A DNA stretch of 64,000 nucleotides from Marinomonas alcarazii. Its GTDB lineage: Bacteria; Pseudomonadota; Gammaproteobacteria; Pseudomonadales; Marinomonadaceae. Position numbers and translations under genes: made by a program. The DNA lies in assembly GCF_003208215.1 (NCBI RefSeq), contig NZ_QKLW01000001.1, forward strand, positions 62,001 to 126,000, given 5' to 3'. Below are positions 9,667 to 20,293 of this stretch, piece after piece. The stretch's first letter is position 1. Each line of letters begins with the position of its first letter. A model generated the notes under the pieces. It saw nothing but the letters and a program-made list of their open reading frames with translations, made no database searches and was not told the origin of the DNA.

Positions 9667-9695
9667 ATGATAATGAATATCATTTATAAAGTCTA
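9667..9695 (-). promoter_or_regulatory. Candidate promoter with Fur box for the 45-residue protein
   Basis: On the minus strand TAGACT, 17 bases, TATCAT form a sigma-70-like promoter. The palindrome AATGAATATCATT covers the spacer and -10; GATAATGAATATCATTTAT matches the 19-bp Fur consensus at 14 positions. Inferred effect: repression with iron. Confidence 0.5.
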
Positions 9696-9824
9696 TTACA
9701 TCGATTAATATATTTTTCTGGGGAAGGTTTTTCGGCGTCAATTGTTTGAAACACAAGCCCATGAGATTTGCCTATGTTATGATGTGCACTCAATTTTTTA
9801 GTTAATGAATAAGAGAGTGTAATC

Positions 9825-10445
9825 ATGTCTGAACTGTCGTTCGACTCTAACGAATCAAAAATCGCATACGGCATTGGTCGTCAAATTGGTGATCAACTAC
9901 GTGGTAGCGATCTTGGTGAATTGTCTCTAACACACCTTTTTGCAGCGATTGAAGATGCCCTAAATGGCACTGAGATGCGAGTTCCTGGTGCAGAGCTAGA
10001 AGCTGCTTTTGCTGAACTACAGCAAAAAATGGAAGAAAAAAGCCGTGCAGCGTCTGAAGAGAACGTAAAAGCAGGCGAAGCTTTCCTTGCTGCAAACAAA
10101 GAAAAAGACGGCGTTCAAACAACTGAAAGCGGTTTGCAGTTTGAAGTACTTGAAGAAGGTACTGGTGCAACACCAAGCCGTGAAGCGACAGTTCGCGTAC
10201 ATTACGAAGGTCGTCTAATTGATGGACAAGTATTCGATAGCTCAATCGCTCGTGGTGAGCCAATTGAATTCCCTCTAACTGGCGTTATCGCTGGTTGGAC
10301 TGAAGGTCTTCAGTTGATGAAAGAGGGCGCGAAATACCGTCTTACTATTCCTGCAGAATTGGCTTACGGTGCTCAAGGCGCTGGTGCATTGATTCAACCT
10401 TTCTCTGTATTGCAATTCGATGTTGAGTTAATTGCGATTGTTTAA
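9825..10445 (+). CDS. fklB: FKBP-type peptidyl-prolyl cis-trans isomerase, FklB type
   Basis: Catalyses proline isomerisation during protein folding. The 206-residue product has the two-part layout of FklB/Mip proteins: an N-terminal dimerisation helix domain (about 1-100, SKIAYGIGRQIGDQLRG) and a C-terminal FKBP domain (about 110-205) with VRVHYEGRLIDGQVFDSS, GVIAGWTEGLQLM and PAELAYG. No signal peptide is seen, so it is predicted to be cytoplasmic. AGAGAG-type bases precede the ATG (AAGAGAGTGTAATC). A strong terminator follows, shared with the converging acetyltransferase gene. Confidence 0.96.
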   Translation: MSELSFDSNESKIAYGIGRQIGDQLRGSDLGELSLTHLFAAIEDALNGTEMRVPGAELEAAFAELQQKMEEKSRAASEENVKAGEAFLAANKEKDGVQTTESGLQFEVLEEGTGATPSREATVRVHYEGRLIDGQVFDSSIARGEPIEFPLTGVIAGWTEGLQLMKEGAKYRLTIPAELAYGAQGAGALIQPFSVLQFDVELIAIV

Positions 10446-10480
10446 TCGTCGCATAAACTTCTAGCAGCAAGCAGAATGTA

Positions 10481-10518
10481 AAAAGCGAGTCGATCCAATC
10501 GGAACGACTCGCTTTTTT
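10481..10518. terminator. Bidirectional terminator between fklB and the GNAT gene
   Basis: A 12-bp perfect stem AAAAGCGAGTCG and its complement enclose a 12-nt loop, with T residues on the plus side and A residues before it, so it can serve both converging genes. Confidence 0.88.
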
Positions 10519-10546
10519 GTATAAAATAGATCGGTAAAGAGAAAGG

Positions 10547-10963
10547 CTATATGTCTCTTTCCATGCGAATGTGCATTTTTCCTGCCTCCAAAAAGACTTT
10601 CCCATCTGTGCGAAAGTTTTGCTTTTCATAGAAGGTTTGTACGTCAACTTGAGCGTTTAAAAATACTTTGCGAATGCCCATTTCTCTGGCGACTTTCACA
10701 GCACGAATTAACAGCATTTCACCGTAGCCCTGATGTCGATAGGCGGGTAATACTGCCAAGCGGCCGATTTGCCCTTCCTCGGTTAAACGGCAAGTGCCCG
10801 TAGGAACCGCGGTGGTACCAAAGGAGACAAAGTGCACAGCGTCTTCATCTCGATCGTCCCATTCGTCTTGCGGATCGATACCTTGTTCAATGATAAAGAC
10901 CTGTTTGCGAACAAAGGTCAGTTGATCCTTGCTGCTGTTCCAGTCTGATGTTAAAACCTTCAT
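10547..10963 (-). CDS. GNAT-family N-acetyltransferase
   Basis: A 138-residue acetyltransferase using acetyl-CoA. The N-terminal FVRKQVFIIEQGIDPQDEWD segment is typical of the ElaA/YjcF-like subgroup, and the acetyl-CoA loop is RLAVLPAYRHQGYGEMLL (about 67-84). The late FYEKQNFRTDG turn is also standard. It starts nine bases after roxA on the same strand and is probably co-transcribed with it. Substrate unknown. Confidence 0.9.
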   Translation of the reverse strand: MKVLTSDWNSSKDQLTFVRKQVFIIEQGIDPQDEWDDRDEDAVHFVSFGTTAVPTGTCRLTEEGQIGRLAVLPAYRHQGYGEMLLIRAVKVAREMGIRKVFLNAQVDVQTFYEKQNFRTDGKVFLEAGKMHIRMERDI

Positions 10964-10972
10964 TGCTTATCC

Positions 10973-12169
10973 TTATTCTTCAGGTGCGACTAATTCGATA
11001 AGCCCTTGCTGACCAATCAGAAAACGCACAAGAGGTTCTAGGTCGCTGTTCTGTTGTAAATCTAGGCCTGAAAAATCGAATTCAACTTGATGACAAACCG
11101 CTTCCACGAAACCGATTAGCTCAGCATCAACCTTTAGGTTTTCACCGTTACAAAATACGCGAATGGAGTTGTCATCGCTTTGTGGTGTGTAATAACAAAT
11201 TCTGGCATCGCCAGGTCGAATAAAGGTTTGACCCTGTGTTGCGTTGGCGAATGCTTCGTCTACTTCTTGCTGGTTTAACGGTGTTAGATATTCAGGGTAT
11301 TTGCTTTCACTCATGGTTTCACCTAACCATTCTGCAAGCAGATCAGGTTGACTAATGAGGTTTGCCAATTCGCTTTGTAAGTACTGGATATCGTCTTTGC
11401 TAATGTGCGCGCTGTGCTGGCGACTTGCGGTTTCTGGAGCCGCAAAGCGATCTTTAACGTTATCTGTTTCGCATAATTTATCGCGAATACCGGTTAAGAC
11501 ATCCTGCAAGCTTGGCGCACGAAATCCGATGGAGTAAGTCATGCACTCGTCATCCAGTGAGCGTCCATTATGGGCAAAGTTAGGTGGTAAATAGAGAATG
11601 TCACCGGCTTCTAATTCCCAGTCCATTTCAGGGTTAACCGGAAAGTTATCGAGAATATGCAGCTTAATGTTTGGAATAGCGGAATCTTGATATTCGTCTG
11701 GAGCCAATACCTGCCAGCGGCGTTTGCCTGATACTTGTACTAGGAATACATCGTATTGGTCATAATGTGGACCAACGCTTCCGCCTTCTGTAGCGTAGCT
11801 GATCATGACATCGTCTAAACGCCAGCTTGGCAGAAATTCGAATTGTTCTTTTAGAGCTTGGACTTCTGGAACCCAATGGTCAACGGCCTGAACTAACAGT
11901 GTCCATTCTTTTTCTGGTAACGTGGCAAAGGTATCTTCAGTAAAAGGACCTTGGCGCATCTCCCAAGGGCTAATTCCTTTTTCGATAACAATGCGTGACT
12001 CAATCTCTTCTTCCATGGCCATGCCTGCAAGCTCATCCGCTTCTAATGGTGGAGTGAAATCGACAAGGCCGCCACGAATCAATAATGGCTTTTTTTGCCA
12101 ATATTCATCGATAAAAGTTTGGGCTGTCATGCCACCAAGAATAGACAGTGGTGTGTTTAGATTTGTCAT
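10973..12169 (-). CDS. roxA: Ribosomal protein uL16 arginine 3-hydroxylase (cupin/JmjC oxygenase)
   Basis: 2-oxoglutarate and Fe(II) oxygenase related to E. coli YcfD, which hydroxylates an arginine of ribosomal protein L16. The 398-residue product carries the iron triad H135, D137 (GPHYDQYD) and H200 (PPNFAHNG) in a JmjC fold. A C-terminal dimerisation and winged-helix part completes the usual length. It heads a likely two-gene unit with the downstream acetyltransferase. The start ATG is preceded by GAGCGA. Confidence 0.93.
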   Translation of the reverse strand: MTNLNTPLSILGGMTAQTFIDEYWQKKPLLIRGGLVDFTPPLEADELAGMAMEEEIESRIVIEKGISPWEMRQGPFTEDTFATLPEKEWTLLVQAVDHWVPEVQALKEQFEFLPSWRLDDVMISYATEGGSVGPHYDQYDVFLVQVSGKRRWQVLAPDEYQDSAIPNIKLHILDNFPVNPEMDWELEAGDILYLPPNFAHNGRSLDDECMTYSIGFRAPSLQDVLTGIRDKLCETDNVKDRFAAPETASRQHSAHISKDDIQYLQSELANLISQPDLLAEWLGETMSESKYPEYLTPLNQQEVDEAFANATQGQTFIRPGDARICYYTPQSDDNSIRVFCNGENLKVDAELIGFVEAVCHQVEFDFSGLDLQQNSDLEPLVRFLIGQQGLIELVAPEE

Positions 12170-12233
12170 AAGTCGCTCGTTAAAAAGAACAAAGAAAATG
12201 GTCTGATGCTTTAGTGTTTACTGCCTAAAAGGC

Positions 12234-12258
12234 AAAAAGAGCCGATAAATCGGCCCTT
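12234..12258 (-). terminator. Terminator after purB
   Basis: On the minus strand AAGGGCCGAT pairs with ATCGGCTCTT (one G-U) and is followed by TTTTGCC, 55 bp after the purB stop. Confidence 0.75.
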
Positions 12259-12313
12259 TTCATTACGCTCGTTAAGAATCCCAATATACCATTGGGAAAT
12301 CCCGTAGAGAAAA

Positions 12314-13723
<1,410 letters not shown>

Positions 13724-13779
13724 CTATTATAGGCAAAAGGGCGAAGGTAATACAGGGATTCACGGAAGGGATTGGCATA

Positions 13780-13822
13780 AAAAAGCCCAGATAGTATCCA
13801 AAGGATACTATCTGGGCTTGGT
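13780..13822 (-). terminator. Strong terminator after icd
   Basis: A 17-bp perfect stem (AAGCCCAGATAGTATCC and complement) with a 3-nt AAA/TTT loop; on the minus strand seven T residues follow. Confidence 0.93.
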
Positions 13823-13837
13823 TTTTCGAGTTTTACT

Positions 13838-16060
13838 TTACAGTGTTGCTAATGCAGAGTTGAAGGTAGCGCTAGGACGCATGATCTTAGCAACTTCATT
13901 TAGGTCCATGTGGTAGTAACCAGATAGGCCAGAAGGTTTGCCTTGAACGGCTGCCAGTTCAGCGACAATCTTATCTTCGTTATCAGCAAGTTGCTTCGCT
14001 AGAGGTGCGAATTTCGCTGCAAGATCCGCATCTTCTGTTTGTGCAGCAAGCTCTTGAGACCAGTAAAGCGCTAGGTAGAAGTGGCTACCACGGTTATCGA
14101 TTTCACCCACTTTACGAGAAGGAGACTTGTTAGTGTCTAGCAATTTGCCTGTTGCTTTATCTAGGCACTTCGCAAGAATTTTTGCTTTTTCGTTGTTGTG
14201 CTTGATACCAAGCTCTTCGAACGATACGGCTACTGCAAGGAATTCACCTAGCGAATCCCAACGAAGGTAGTTTTCTTCCATAAGCTGTTGAACGTGCTTA
14301 GGAGCAGAACCGCCAGCGCCAGTTTCATACATACCACCGCCATTAAGCATTGGTACGATAGACAACATTTTCGCAGATGTACCCAGCTCTAGGATTGGGA
14401 ACAAGTCAGTTAGGTAGTCACGTAGGATGTTACCTGTTACTGAAATAGTGTCTAAGCCACGAATGATGCGTTCCATAGAGAAACGGATCGCTTCGTTGTA
14501 AGACATAATGCGAATGTCTAAACCGCTAGTGTCGTGATCTTTTAGGTAAGTTTCTACTTTTTTACGAAGCTCGTTGTCGTGTGGACGAGCATCTTCTAGC
14601 CAGAATACCGCTGGAGTATCAGACTGACGAGCACGAGTAACGCCTAGTTTTACCCAATCTTTAATCGCCGCGTCTTTGGTTTGACAAGCGCGCCAGATGT
14701 CGCCTTTCTCAACGTTGTGTTGCATTAGGATGTTGCCGTTTGCATCGACAACGCGCATCACGCCATCGGCTTTCATTTCATATGTTTTGTCATGAGAGCC
14801 GTATTCTTCTGCTTTCTGAGCCATTAGGCCAACGTTTGGAACAGTACCCATTGTTACTGGGTTAAACGCGCCATTGGTTTTACAGAAGTTGATTGTTTCT
14901 TGGTAAATGCGAGCGTAAGTGCTGTCTGGAATAACCGCTTTGGCATCGTGTGCTTTGCCGTCACGGCCCCACATTTTGCCAGAGTTACGGATCATTGCAG
15001 GCATAGAAGCATCAACGATCACGTCGCTTGGTACGTGTAGGTTAGTGATGCCTTTATCAGAGTCAACCATCGCTAATTCAGGACGAGTTTTGTAAACGTC
15101 TTGGATGGCTTGTTTGATTTCTTCTTGTTTCGCTTCAGGAAGGCTTTGAATCTTGTCGTATACGCTACCTAAACCGTTGTTTGGGTTTACGCCGATTTCT
15201 TTGAAAAGCTCACCGTATTTTTCAAAAACGTCTTTGTAAAAAACGGTTACCGCGTGACCAAATACGATCGGGTGAGACACTTTCATCATGGTTGCTTTAA
15301 GGTGCACAGACCACATGATGTTGTCTTCTTTCGCTTCTTGCATTGTCGCTTCAAAGAATTCACGTAGCTTCTTAGTGCTGATGTTCATGCTGTCGATGAT
15401 TTCGCCAGCGAGTAGAGGAAGTGATTTTTTCACTTCTACCGAGCCATCTTTTGCAACGAATTCGATCTTAACAGTTTGAGCAGTTTCCATAGTGGTGGAT
15501 TGCTCGGAAGAGTAAAAATCGCCTTCACGCATGTAGTCAACGTGAGAAATAGAGGTTTTGCTCCATTTGCCCATTGAGTGAGGGTTCTTACGAGCGAAGC
15601 CTTTTACTGCTGCTGGAGCACGACGGTCAGAGTTACCTTGGCGTAGAACTGGGTTAACGGCACTGCCTAGTACTTTAGAGTAGCGAGCTTGGATGTCTTT
15701 TTCTTCGTCTGTTTGTGGGTTTTCTGGGTATTCAGGAAGACCGTAACCTTCAGCATTCAATTCTTTGATTGTCGCATAAAGCTGCGGCAAAGACGCACTG
15801 ATATTAGGCAATTTAACAATGTTTGCTTCTGGTTGTGCAGTTAGATCGCCTAGGAATTTTAGGCCGTCTTCTACTTGCTTGTCAGCTGGAAGAAGGTCTG
15901 AGAACGCAGCGATAACACGACTTGCTAAAGAAATATCGGTTAGTTTTAGTTCGATGTCTGCTTCTTTCGCGAAAGCGCCAAAGATAGGAAGTAGAGACGC
16001 TGTAGCTAACGCTGGCGCCTCATCAGTAAATGTATAGTAAATGGTTTGTTTCGTTGACAT
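13838..16060 (-). CDS. icd: NADP-dependent isocitrate dehydrogenase, monomeric type
   Basis: Oxidative decarboxylation of isocitrate to 2-oxoglutarate in the TCA cycle. The 740-residue length and sequences such as [39 protein letters not shown] and the late [14 protein letters not shown] identify the large monomeric family rather than the ~415-residue dimeric enzyme. The gene is monocistronic: it lies between its own strong terminator and the hflD terminator. The 246-bp gap upstream (16061-16306) must hold its promoter; no operator was recognised there. Confidence 0.98.
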   Translation of the reverse strand: MSTKQTIYYTFTDEAPALATASLLPIFGAFAKEADIELKLTDISLASRVIAAFSDLLPADKQVEDGLKFLGDLTAQPEANIVKLPNISASLPQLYATIKELNAEGYGLPEYPENPQTDEEKDIQARYSKVLGSAVNPVLRQGNSDRRAPAAVKGFARKNPHSMGKWSKTSISHVDYMREGDFYSSEQSTTMETAQTVKIEFVAKDGSVEVKKSLPLLAGEIIDSMNISTKKLREFFEATMQEAKEDNIMWSVHLKATMMKVSHPIVFGHAVTVFYKDVFEKYGELFKEIGVNPNNGLGSVYDKIQSLPEAKQEEIKQAIQDVYKTRPELAMVDSDKGITNLHVPSDVIVDASMPAMIRNSGKMWGRDGKAHDAKAVIPDSTYARIYQETINFCKTNGAFNPVTMGTVPNVGLMAQKAEEYGSHDKTYEMKADGVMRVVDANGNILMQHNVEKGDIWRACQTKDAAIKDWVKLGVTRARQSDTPAVFWLEDARPHDNELRKKVETYLKDHDTSGLDIRIMSYNEAIRFSMERIIRGLDTISVTGNILRDYLTDLFPILELGTSAKMLSIVPMLNGGGMYETGAGGSAPKHVQQLMEENYLRWDSLGEFLAVAVSFEELGIKHNNEKAKILAKCLDKATGKLLDTNKSPSRKVGEIDNRGSHFYLALYWSQELAAQTEDADLAAKFAPLAKQLADNEDKIVAELAAVQGKPSGLSGYYHMDLNEVAKIMRPSATFNSALATL

Positions 16061-16274
16061 GTAATTCCCCTAACATTTCAGGCCTTAGCCCATTGAATCG
16101 AAGATGACTTTTAGCCGCCATTCCCTAATTTAAACTGCTCTAATACGTTAACCCACAAAGGTTAAAAATTTGCACGATATACTACATAAAAAACCAAGAT
16201 AGAGATATCGACCCTAAGATATACTGGAAATTGATTTCAATTATTCCACTGTTTAAATAAGAATCTTTAGTGCT

Positions 16275-16298
16275 AAAAAAAGGCCTAATAGGCCTTTT
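16275..16298 (-). terminator. Terminator after hflD
   Basis: AAAAGGCC/GGCCTTTT 8-bp stem with TAATA loop; six T residues follow on the minus strand, just past the hflD stop. Confidence 0.85.
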
Positions 16299-16306
16299 AA
16301 ATAAAA

Positions 16307-16933
16307 TTAATGACGAGCTTCTAAAGCGCTTAGTAACGCTTTGCGTTTGAAAATTAAATGCCAGCGTTTACCGCCAAGTTGTCGCCAGAGCATTGCGGCT
16401 CTAATGCCGGCCATTAAAATGGCTCTGACTTGATTGGATATTTGTGGCTGCTGTAAGAAACGACTGTCCCCATGCACTTGAATACGAAACGGTAACTTGC
16501 TCAGTGTGTCCTGATACATGCCCGAAATAGACGCCAGCATATTGTCGTGTAACACGCTTTCGTAGTGGGCTTTTTTCTGTTCGATGTTGATAATGCTTTG
16601 GCCGATCTGTGACAGCATTTCCGGTGTCTTAGACAGCTTGTTTTCTAAGTGAATTAAACTTAATGCGTATCTAAGTGTGTCTGGGTTGACACTGCTGCGT
16701 TCTTTACCAAGAGCTTGTTGTGCAATACGTCGCCCCAGAGCAAGATTGCTTCGACAATCCCATTGCCCACCATAAATATCTTCTGTAGAGGCAGCGTTCA
16801 GCATCAAAATACTGTCTAAAAGTGGCTTTAAGCTTTCGTTATCGACTTTTCCTGTTTTGGCTAAAATAGACACCAGCTCCGCTGCTTGAAAGACAGCGGA
16901 TAGGGCGATAGTTTGCTCTTTTTCTCTACTCAC
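16307..16933 (-). CDS. hflD: High-frequency lysogenisation protein HflD homolog
   Basis: A 208-residue, all-helical, membrane-associated protein of the HflD family, which in E. coli counteracts phage lambda CII; its general cellular role is not settled. Family features are the early AVFQAAELVSILAKTG, the IYGGQWDCRSNLALGRRI region and the basic C-terminal RAAMLWRQLGGKRWHLIFKR. It follows mnmA by 58 bp on the same strand, the conserved mnmA-hflD order, and ends the operon at the terminator. Confidence 0.93.
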   Translation of the reverse strand: MSREKEQTIALSAVFQAAELVSILAKTGKVDNESLKPLLDSILMLNAASTEDIYGGQWDCRSNLALGRRIAQQALGKERSSVNPDTLRYALSLIHLENKLSKTPEMLSQIGQSIINIEQKKAHYESVLHDNMLASISGMYQDTLSKLPFRIQVHGDSRFLQQPQISNQVRAILMAGIRAAMLWRQLGGKRWHLIFKRKALLSALEARH

Positions 16934-16991
16934 GTTTCGTTACTCTCAAAAACTTAGGTTAGGGTGGTGTTTCATTTGGGAGTGTTAAACA

Positions 16992-18113
16992 TTACTTATT
17001 AAAAGCCACATTAATGATTCCACCGCCCAAGCAGACGTCATCTATATAAAATACCACAGACTGTCCTGGTGTGATTGCACGTTGTGGTTCAACAAAAGAC
17101 ACTTCAACACGCCCGTCGGCCAACTCGTTAATGGTGCAATCTTGGTCTGCCTGACGGTAGCGACATTTGGCTTTACAGGTTAATGGAAAGCTAGGTTTCT
17201 CTCTCGCGACCCAATCGAAGTTATCAGCGATCAAGTGGGTTTTGAAAAGAGAGTCGTGCTGACCACCTTGTGTGACGATCAAGACGTTTCGCTCTAAATC
17301 CTTTTCAACGACATACCATGGGTCGTCAGAGTAATTCGCCAAACCACCAATGCCTAAACCTTGGCGCTGGCCAATGGTGTGGTACATTAGGCCGTGGTGA
17401 CGAGCAATTTTGTCGCCTTCTAGGGTTTCGATATCGCCTGGTTGAGCAGGTAAATACTGTTCGAGGAAGTCTTTGAAGCGACGTTCTCCAATAAAGCAAA
17501 TGCCGGTACTGTCTTTTTTGTTATGAGTGACTAAGCCGTACTCTTCCGCTAGGCGGCGTACTTCCGGTTTTTCTAGTTCACCAACAGGAAAAAGTGTTTT
17601 GGCGATTTCATCTTTACCAACAGCATACAAAAAGTAACTCTGGTCTTTGTTGCCGTCTAAGCCCTTCAAAAGCAATGGCTCACCGTCTTTTTCACCACGA
17701 CGAACATAGTGTCCAGTGGCAATATAATCGGCATTGAGTGCCATGGCGTATTCCAAAAATGCTTTAAACTTGATTTCTTTATTGCACAAAATATCTGGGT
17801 TTGGTGTACGTCCAGCTTTGTATTCGGCAAGGAAGTGCTCGAAGACATTGTCCCAATATTCTGCTGCAAAATTGGCGGTATGCAGTTTGATACCTAATTT
17901 ATCCGATACGGCTTGGGCATCGGCAAGGTCATCTTTTGCAGTGCAATATTCAGTGCCATCATCTTCGTCCCAGTTCTTCATGAAAAGACCTTCAACCTGA
18001 TAACCCTGTTGCATCAAGATAAGTGCAGATACAGAGGAGTCGACGCCGCCGGACATGCCGACAATGACTTTTTTTGAGCTGTTTGCGTTGTTCGCAATAG
18101 GACTGTCTTTCAT
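16992..18113 (-). CDS. mnmA: tRNA-specific 2-thiouridylase
   Basis: Makes 2-thiouridine at position 34 of Lys, Glu and Gln tRNAs, receiving sulfur through the Tus relay also encoded here (33087-34447). The PP-loop ATP site is [11 protein letters not shown] (about 19-29), and the catalytic cysteine pair lies in [12 protein letters not shown] and [12 protein letters not shown]. The 373-residue length is normal; the first 15 residues are a variable polar extension. It lies between nudJ and hflD in a conserved operon. Confidence 0.97.
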   Translation of the reverse strand: MKDSPIANNANSSKKVIVGMSGGVDSSVSALILMQQGYQVEGLFMKNWDEDDGTEYCTAKDDLADAQAVSDKLGIKLHTANFAAEYWDNVFEHFLAEYKAGRTPNPDILCNKEIKFKAFLEYAMALNADYIATGHYVRRGEKDGEPLLLKGLDGNKDQSYFLYAVGKDEIAKTLFPVGELEKPEVRRLAEEYGLVTHNKKDSTGICFIGERRFKDFLEQYLPAQPGDIETLEGDKIARHHGLMYHTIGQRQGLGIGGLANYSDDPWYVVEKDLERNVLIVTQGGQHDSLFKTHLIADNFDWVAREKPSFPLTCKAKCRYRQADQDCTINELADGRVEVSFVEPQRAITPGQSVVFYIDDVCLGGGIINVAFNK

Positions 18114-18182
18114 GTGCTGTTATTTCTCGGCTGTTAATTTGGTCAAGCGAAGAGGCAAGACCACAGATTAATTTAATATTCG

Positions 18183-18677
18183 TTATTGTATCACTTTCTC
18201 AGGTTGAAGAAATTGATCCGATAGGAAGCATAAGGAGATAATGGGGTTATTCAATGAATCTTCAATGCAGGCCTTAATTAATGGGCTGCGATGAGGCAGT
18301 GCCATAATTTCTTCATAACTTAGCCAGTGGCTAGAAACAATGTCATCGTCGAGCGGTTCGTCGCTTTGGCTTACGGGCTCGCATAAGAAACACAGGCGAT
18401 GATAAGTGTCGGCGCCTTCGAAAGGGGTAAATGCATACATACCCAGTAAACCGACGGGTTTTACTATCCAGCCAGACTCTTCTTTTGTTTCACGGATAAC
18501 GGCTTCTATAACGCTTTCATTATTTTCGACGTGACCTGCTGGCTGGTTTAGAACTAGGTTTCCGTCTTGCCACTCCTTCACCATGAGATATTTTGTTGCC
18601 TTGGGGTCTTGAGTGTCCTTTCTCACTAGGGCGGCGACGGTTAGATGTGGCAGTCTTTCTCTTTCTTTGCTCTTCAA
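18183..18677 (-). CDS. nudJ: NUDIX hydrolase, NudJ (phosphatase) type
   Basis: Hydrolyses nucleoside di- or triphosphates or thiamine pyrophosphates in E. coli NudJ. The NUDIX box is visible as GHVENNESVIEAVIRETKEESGW (G5xE7xREUxEExGU), preceded by the NudJ-like HLTVAALVRKD strand and LNQPAGH. No ATG precedes the domain; the start is a TTG at 18677 with AGAGGT about eight bases before it. This places the first 52 codons in a different frame on top of the 3' end of rluE. The long overlap suggests translational coupling. mnmA follows 69 bp downstream. Confidence 0.9.
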   Translation of the reverse strand: MKSKERERLPHLTVAALVRKDTQDPKATKYLMVKEWQDGNLVLNQPAGHVENNESVIEAVIRETKEESGWIVKPVGLLGMYAFTPFEGADTYHRLCFLCEPVSQSDEPLDDDIVSSHWLSYEEIMALPHRSPLIKACIEDSLNNPIISLCFLSDQFLQPEKVIQ

Positions 18678-19248
18678 ACTGAGTGACCTCTTTTAGTAAA
18701 ATGTCCGTTGGCTCTATATGTTTCCATTGGCCAATTTCTGTGTTTTCTAAAGTGTATGGGCCAATGGCATAGCGAATTAATCTGAGTGTTGGAAAGCCAA
18801 CCGCGGCGGTCATTCGGCGTACTTGTCTATTTTTTCCTTCTCGAATCTGCAGTGATAGCCAACTGGTTGGGATGGCTTCACGGTAGCGAACGGGCGGTGA
18901 TCTTTCCCAAACATCGGGTTCTGCCATGCGTTCCGCCTTGGCGGGTTTGGTCAGCCCATCTTTTAGCTCAACGCCTTGCCTAAGTTTTTCTAATGCGCTA
19001 TCTGAAATATCACCTTCTACCTGAACCCAATAGGTCTTTGGCATTTTAAAGTCTGGAGACGCGATAATATGCTGTAACGCACCTTGGTTGGTAAGCAGTA
19101 ATAATCCTTCCGAGTCAAAGTCTAGTCGTCCTGCAGGATAGAATTCAGGCGCATCAATGAAATCTGCAAGGGTGGATTTATCTCCTTCTGCAGAAAACTG
19201 ACTTAGAACTCGAAAGGGTTTATTAAATAAAATTAAGTTTGAAGGCAT
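18520..19248 (-). CDS. rluE: 23S rRNA pseudouridine(2457) synthase
   Basis: RsuA-family pseudouridine synthase. The catalytic aspartate lies in PAGRLDFDSEGLLLLTN (about 37-53), and SLQIREGKNRQVRRMTAAVGFPTLRLIR completes the core. After residue ~190 comes a strongly basic R/K/S-rich tail of about 52 residues (ending PASRSRRK), encoded entirely within the overlap with nudJ. RNA-binding basic tails are common in this family, so the tail may be real, but its residues are also what any frame opposite this NUDIX N terminus could give. It is the first gene of the rluE-nudJ-mnmA-hflD operon. Confidence 0.92.
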   Translation of the reverse strand: MPSNLILFNKPFRVLSQFSAEGDKSTLADFIDAPEFYPAGRLDFDSEGLLLLTNQGALQHIIASPDFKMPKTYWVQVEGDISDSALEKLRQGVELKDGLTKPAKAERMAEPDVWERSPPVRYREAIPTSWLSLQIREGKNRQVRRMTAAVGFPTLRLIRYAIGPYTLENTEIGQWKHIEPTDILLKEVTQFEEQRKRKTATSNRRRPSEKGHSRPQGNKISHGEGVARRKPSSKPASRSRRK

Positions 19249-19369
19249 GGAGTAAATAGATGCTTATAAGCGGGCGTTTTGAGGTTAATAAAGACTCGAG
19301 TGATCGTCTCACTCCCCGTAAAGGGAGTAAGATAACAAATTCGTCTAAGGATAGCGATTAGGCTTGATG

Positions 19370-19624
19370 CTATGCTGGTTGTGTTTTTGAGTCGCTCTTG
19401 GCTGAATCCTCTTGATTTGAAATAGTTGGATTTATTTCAATAGCGTGCAACCCTCTTTCCCCTGGTTCGACATCAAATGTCACTGCCTGTCCTGCTTTTA
19501 GGGTTTTATATCCTTCTACATTGATCGCAGAATAATGAATGAATAAATCTTCATTAAAATCCTCCGAGACAATGAATCCATATCCTTTCGCATTATTAAA
19601 CCACTTTACTGATCCGTGATGCAT
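19370..19624 (-). CDS. cspD: Cold-shock-domain protein, CspD type
   Basis: Small nucleic-acid binding protein. The OB-fold cold shock domain has both RNP motifs, KGYGFI and DLFIHYSAI, in residues 2-66, followed by a polar tail to residue 84. ATG 19624 has AAGGAG seven bases upstream, so the frame extension to a GTG at 19642 is not used. It is divergent from clpS, as in E. coli and Pseudomonas, and CspD there is a replication inhibitor controlled by Lon and growth phase. The ~300-bp region between the two genes must hold both promoters; no operator was recognised. Confidence 0.93.
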   Translation of the reverse strand: MHHGSVKWFNNAKGYGFIVSEDFNEDLFIHYSAINVEGYKTLKAGQAVTFDVEPGERGLHAIEINPTISNQEDSAKSDSKTQPA

Positions 19625-19922
19625 GAGCCACTCCTTATCCACTCAGAACATAGTTAGCCTGTAATAGCGAGCTGTTAGATTTAAAAATATAGTTCGGATA
19701 GCTTAGATTGCTAAATAGGTGCGAATTGTTTTGGTCAATCAGTGCTAGAATTTCATCAATAAGCATTGATTGCACATTTGGTCGCCCCAATAAAAGCGTA
19801 GAAGCCCTTTTGGTATTTGTAAAATTCAAGTGGTAATCTGTTTTTAAGAAACGGCCGTATATGAGTGATAATGTTTCATATTTGGCTGTTTATGTGAAAA
19901 ATTGTAGCCTCAGAGGCGTGGA

Positions 19923-20273
19923 ATGATTGTAGATCAGAAAATTAGACTAGTATCAGAAGATGATGAACAACACGGGCATTCGAGTATTGCGATTGCTCCA
20001 GAGGAAACAGAACTAAAACCGCCTTCTATGTATCAGGTGGTGTTGTTTAATGATGATTATACGCCAATGGATTTTGTCGTATTTGTGTTACAACGTTTTT
20101 TTTCTATGGATGGGGAGAAGGCTAATCAGGTAATGTTAGAAGTACATATGAAAGGGAAAGGTGTTTGTGGAATTTATCCCTTTGATATTGCTGAAACCAA
20201 AGTAGCAATGGTACAACAGTTCGTGGAACAAAATGAGCACCCCTTAATGTGTGACCTACAAAAGGTCGACTGA
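19923..20273 (+). CDS. clpS: ATP-dependent Clp protease adaptor ClpS
   Basis: Binds N-degron proteins (N-terminal Leu, Phe, Tyr, Trp) and delivers them to ClpAP. The conserved core starts with [20 protein letters not shown] (about 39-58) and continues through [22 protein letters not shown], which contributes the hydrophobic pocket. The first 35 residues are the flexible tail that acts on ClpA. It ends 20 bp before clpA and is co-transcribed with it. Aat, the transferase that adds Leu or Phe to substrates, lies close by at 23122-23865. Confidence 0.97.
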   Translation: MIVDQKIRLVSEDDEQHGHSSIAIAPEETELKPPSMYQVVLFNDDYTPMDFVVFVLQRFFSMDGEKANQVMLEVHMKGKGVCGIYPFDIAETKVAMVQQFVEQNEHPLMCDLQKVD

Positions 20274-20293
20274 TTCAGAGTGAGGGAATAGCA

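Noticed and set aside
9847..10263. Long minus-strand frame opposite fklB
   Set aside because: Low-complexity shadow (Leu/Gln rich) of a well-supported FKBP gene, with no ribosome site.
13838..16060. icd between purB and hflD as a horizontal insertion
   Set aside because: Related gammaproteobacteria such as Pseudomonas also keep icd/idh beside the cspD-clpS and mnmA-purB genes; composition is normal.
19311..19328. ACTCCC/GGGAGT hairpin downstream of cspD as a terminator
   Set aside because: Stem of only six pairs and no T-run on the minus strand.
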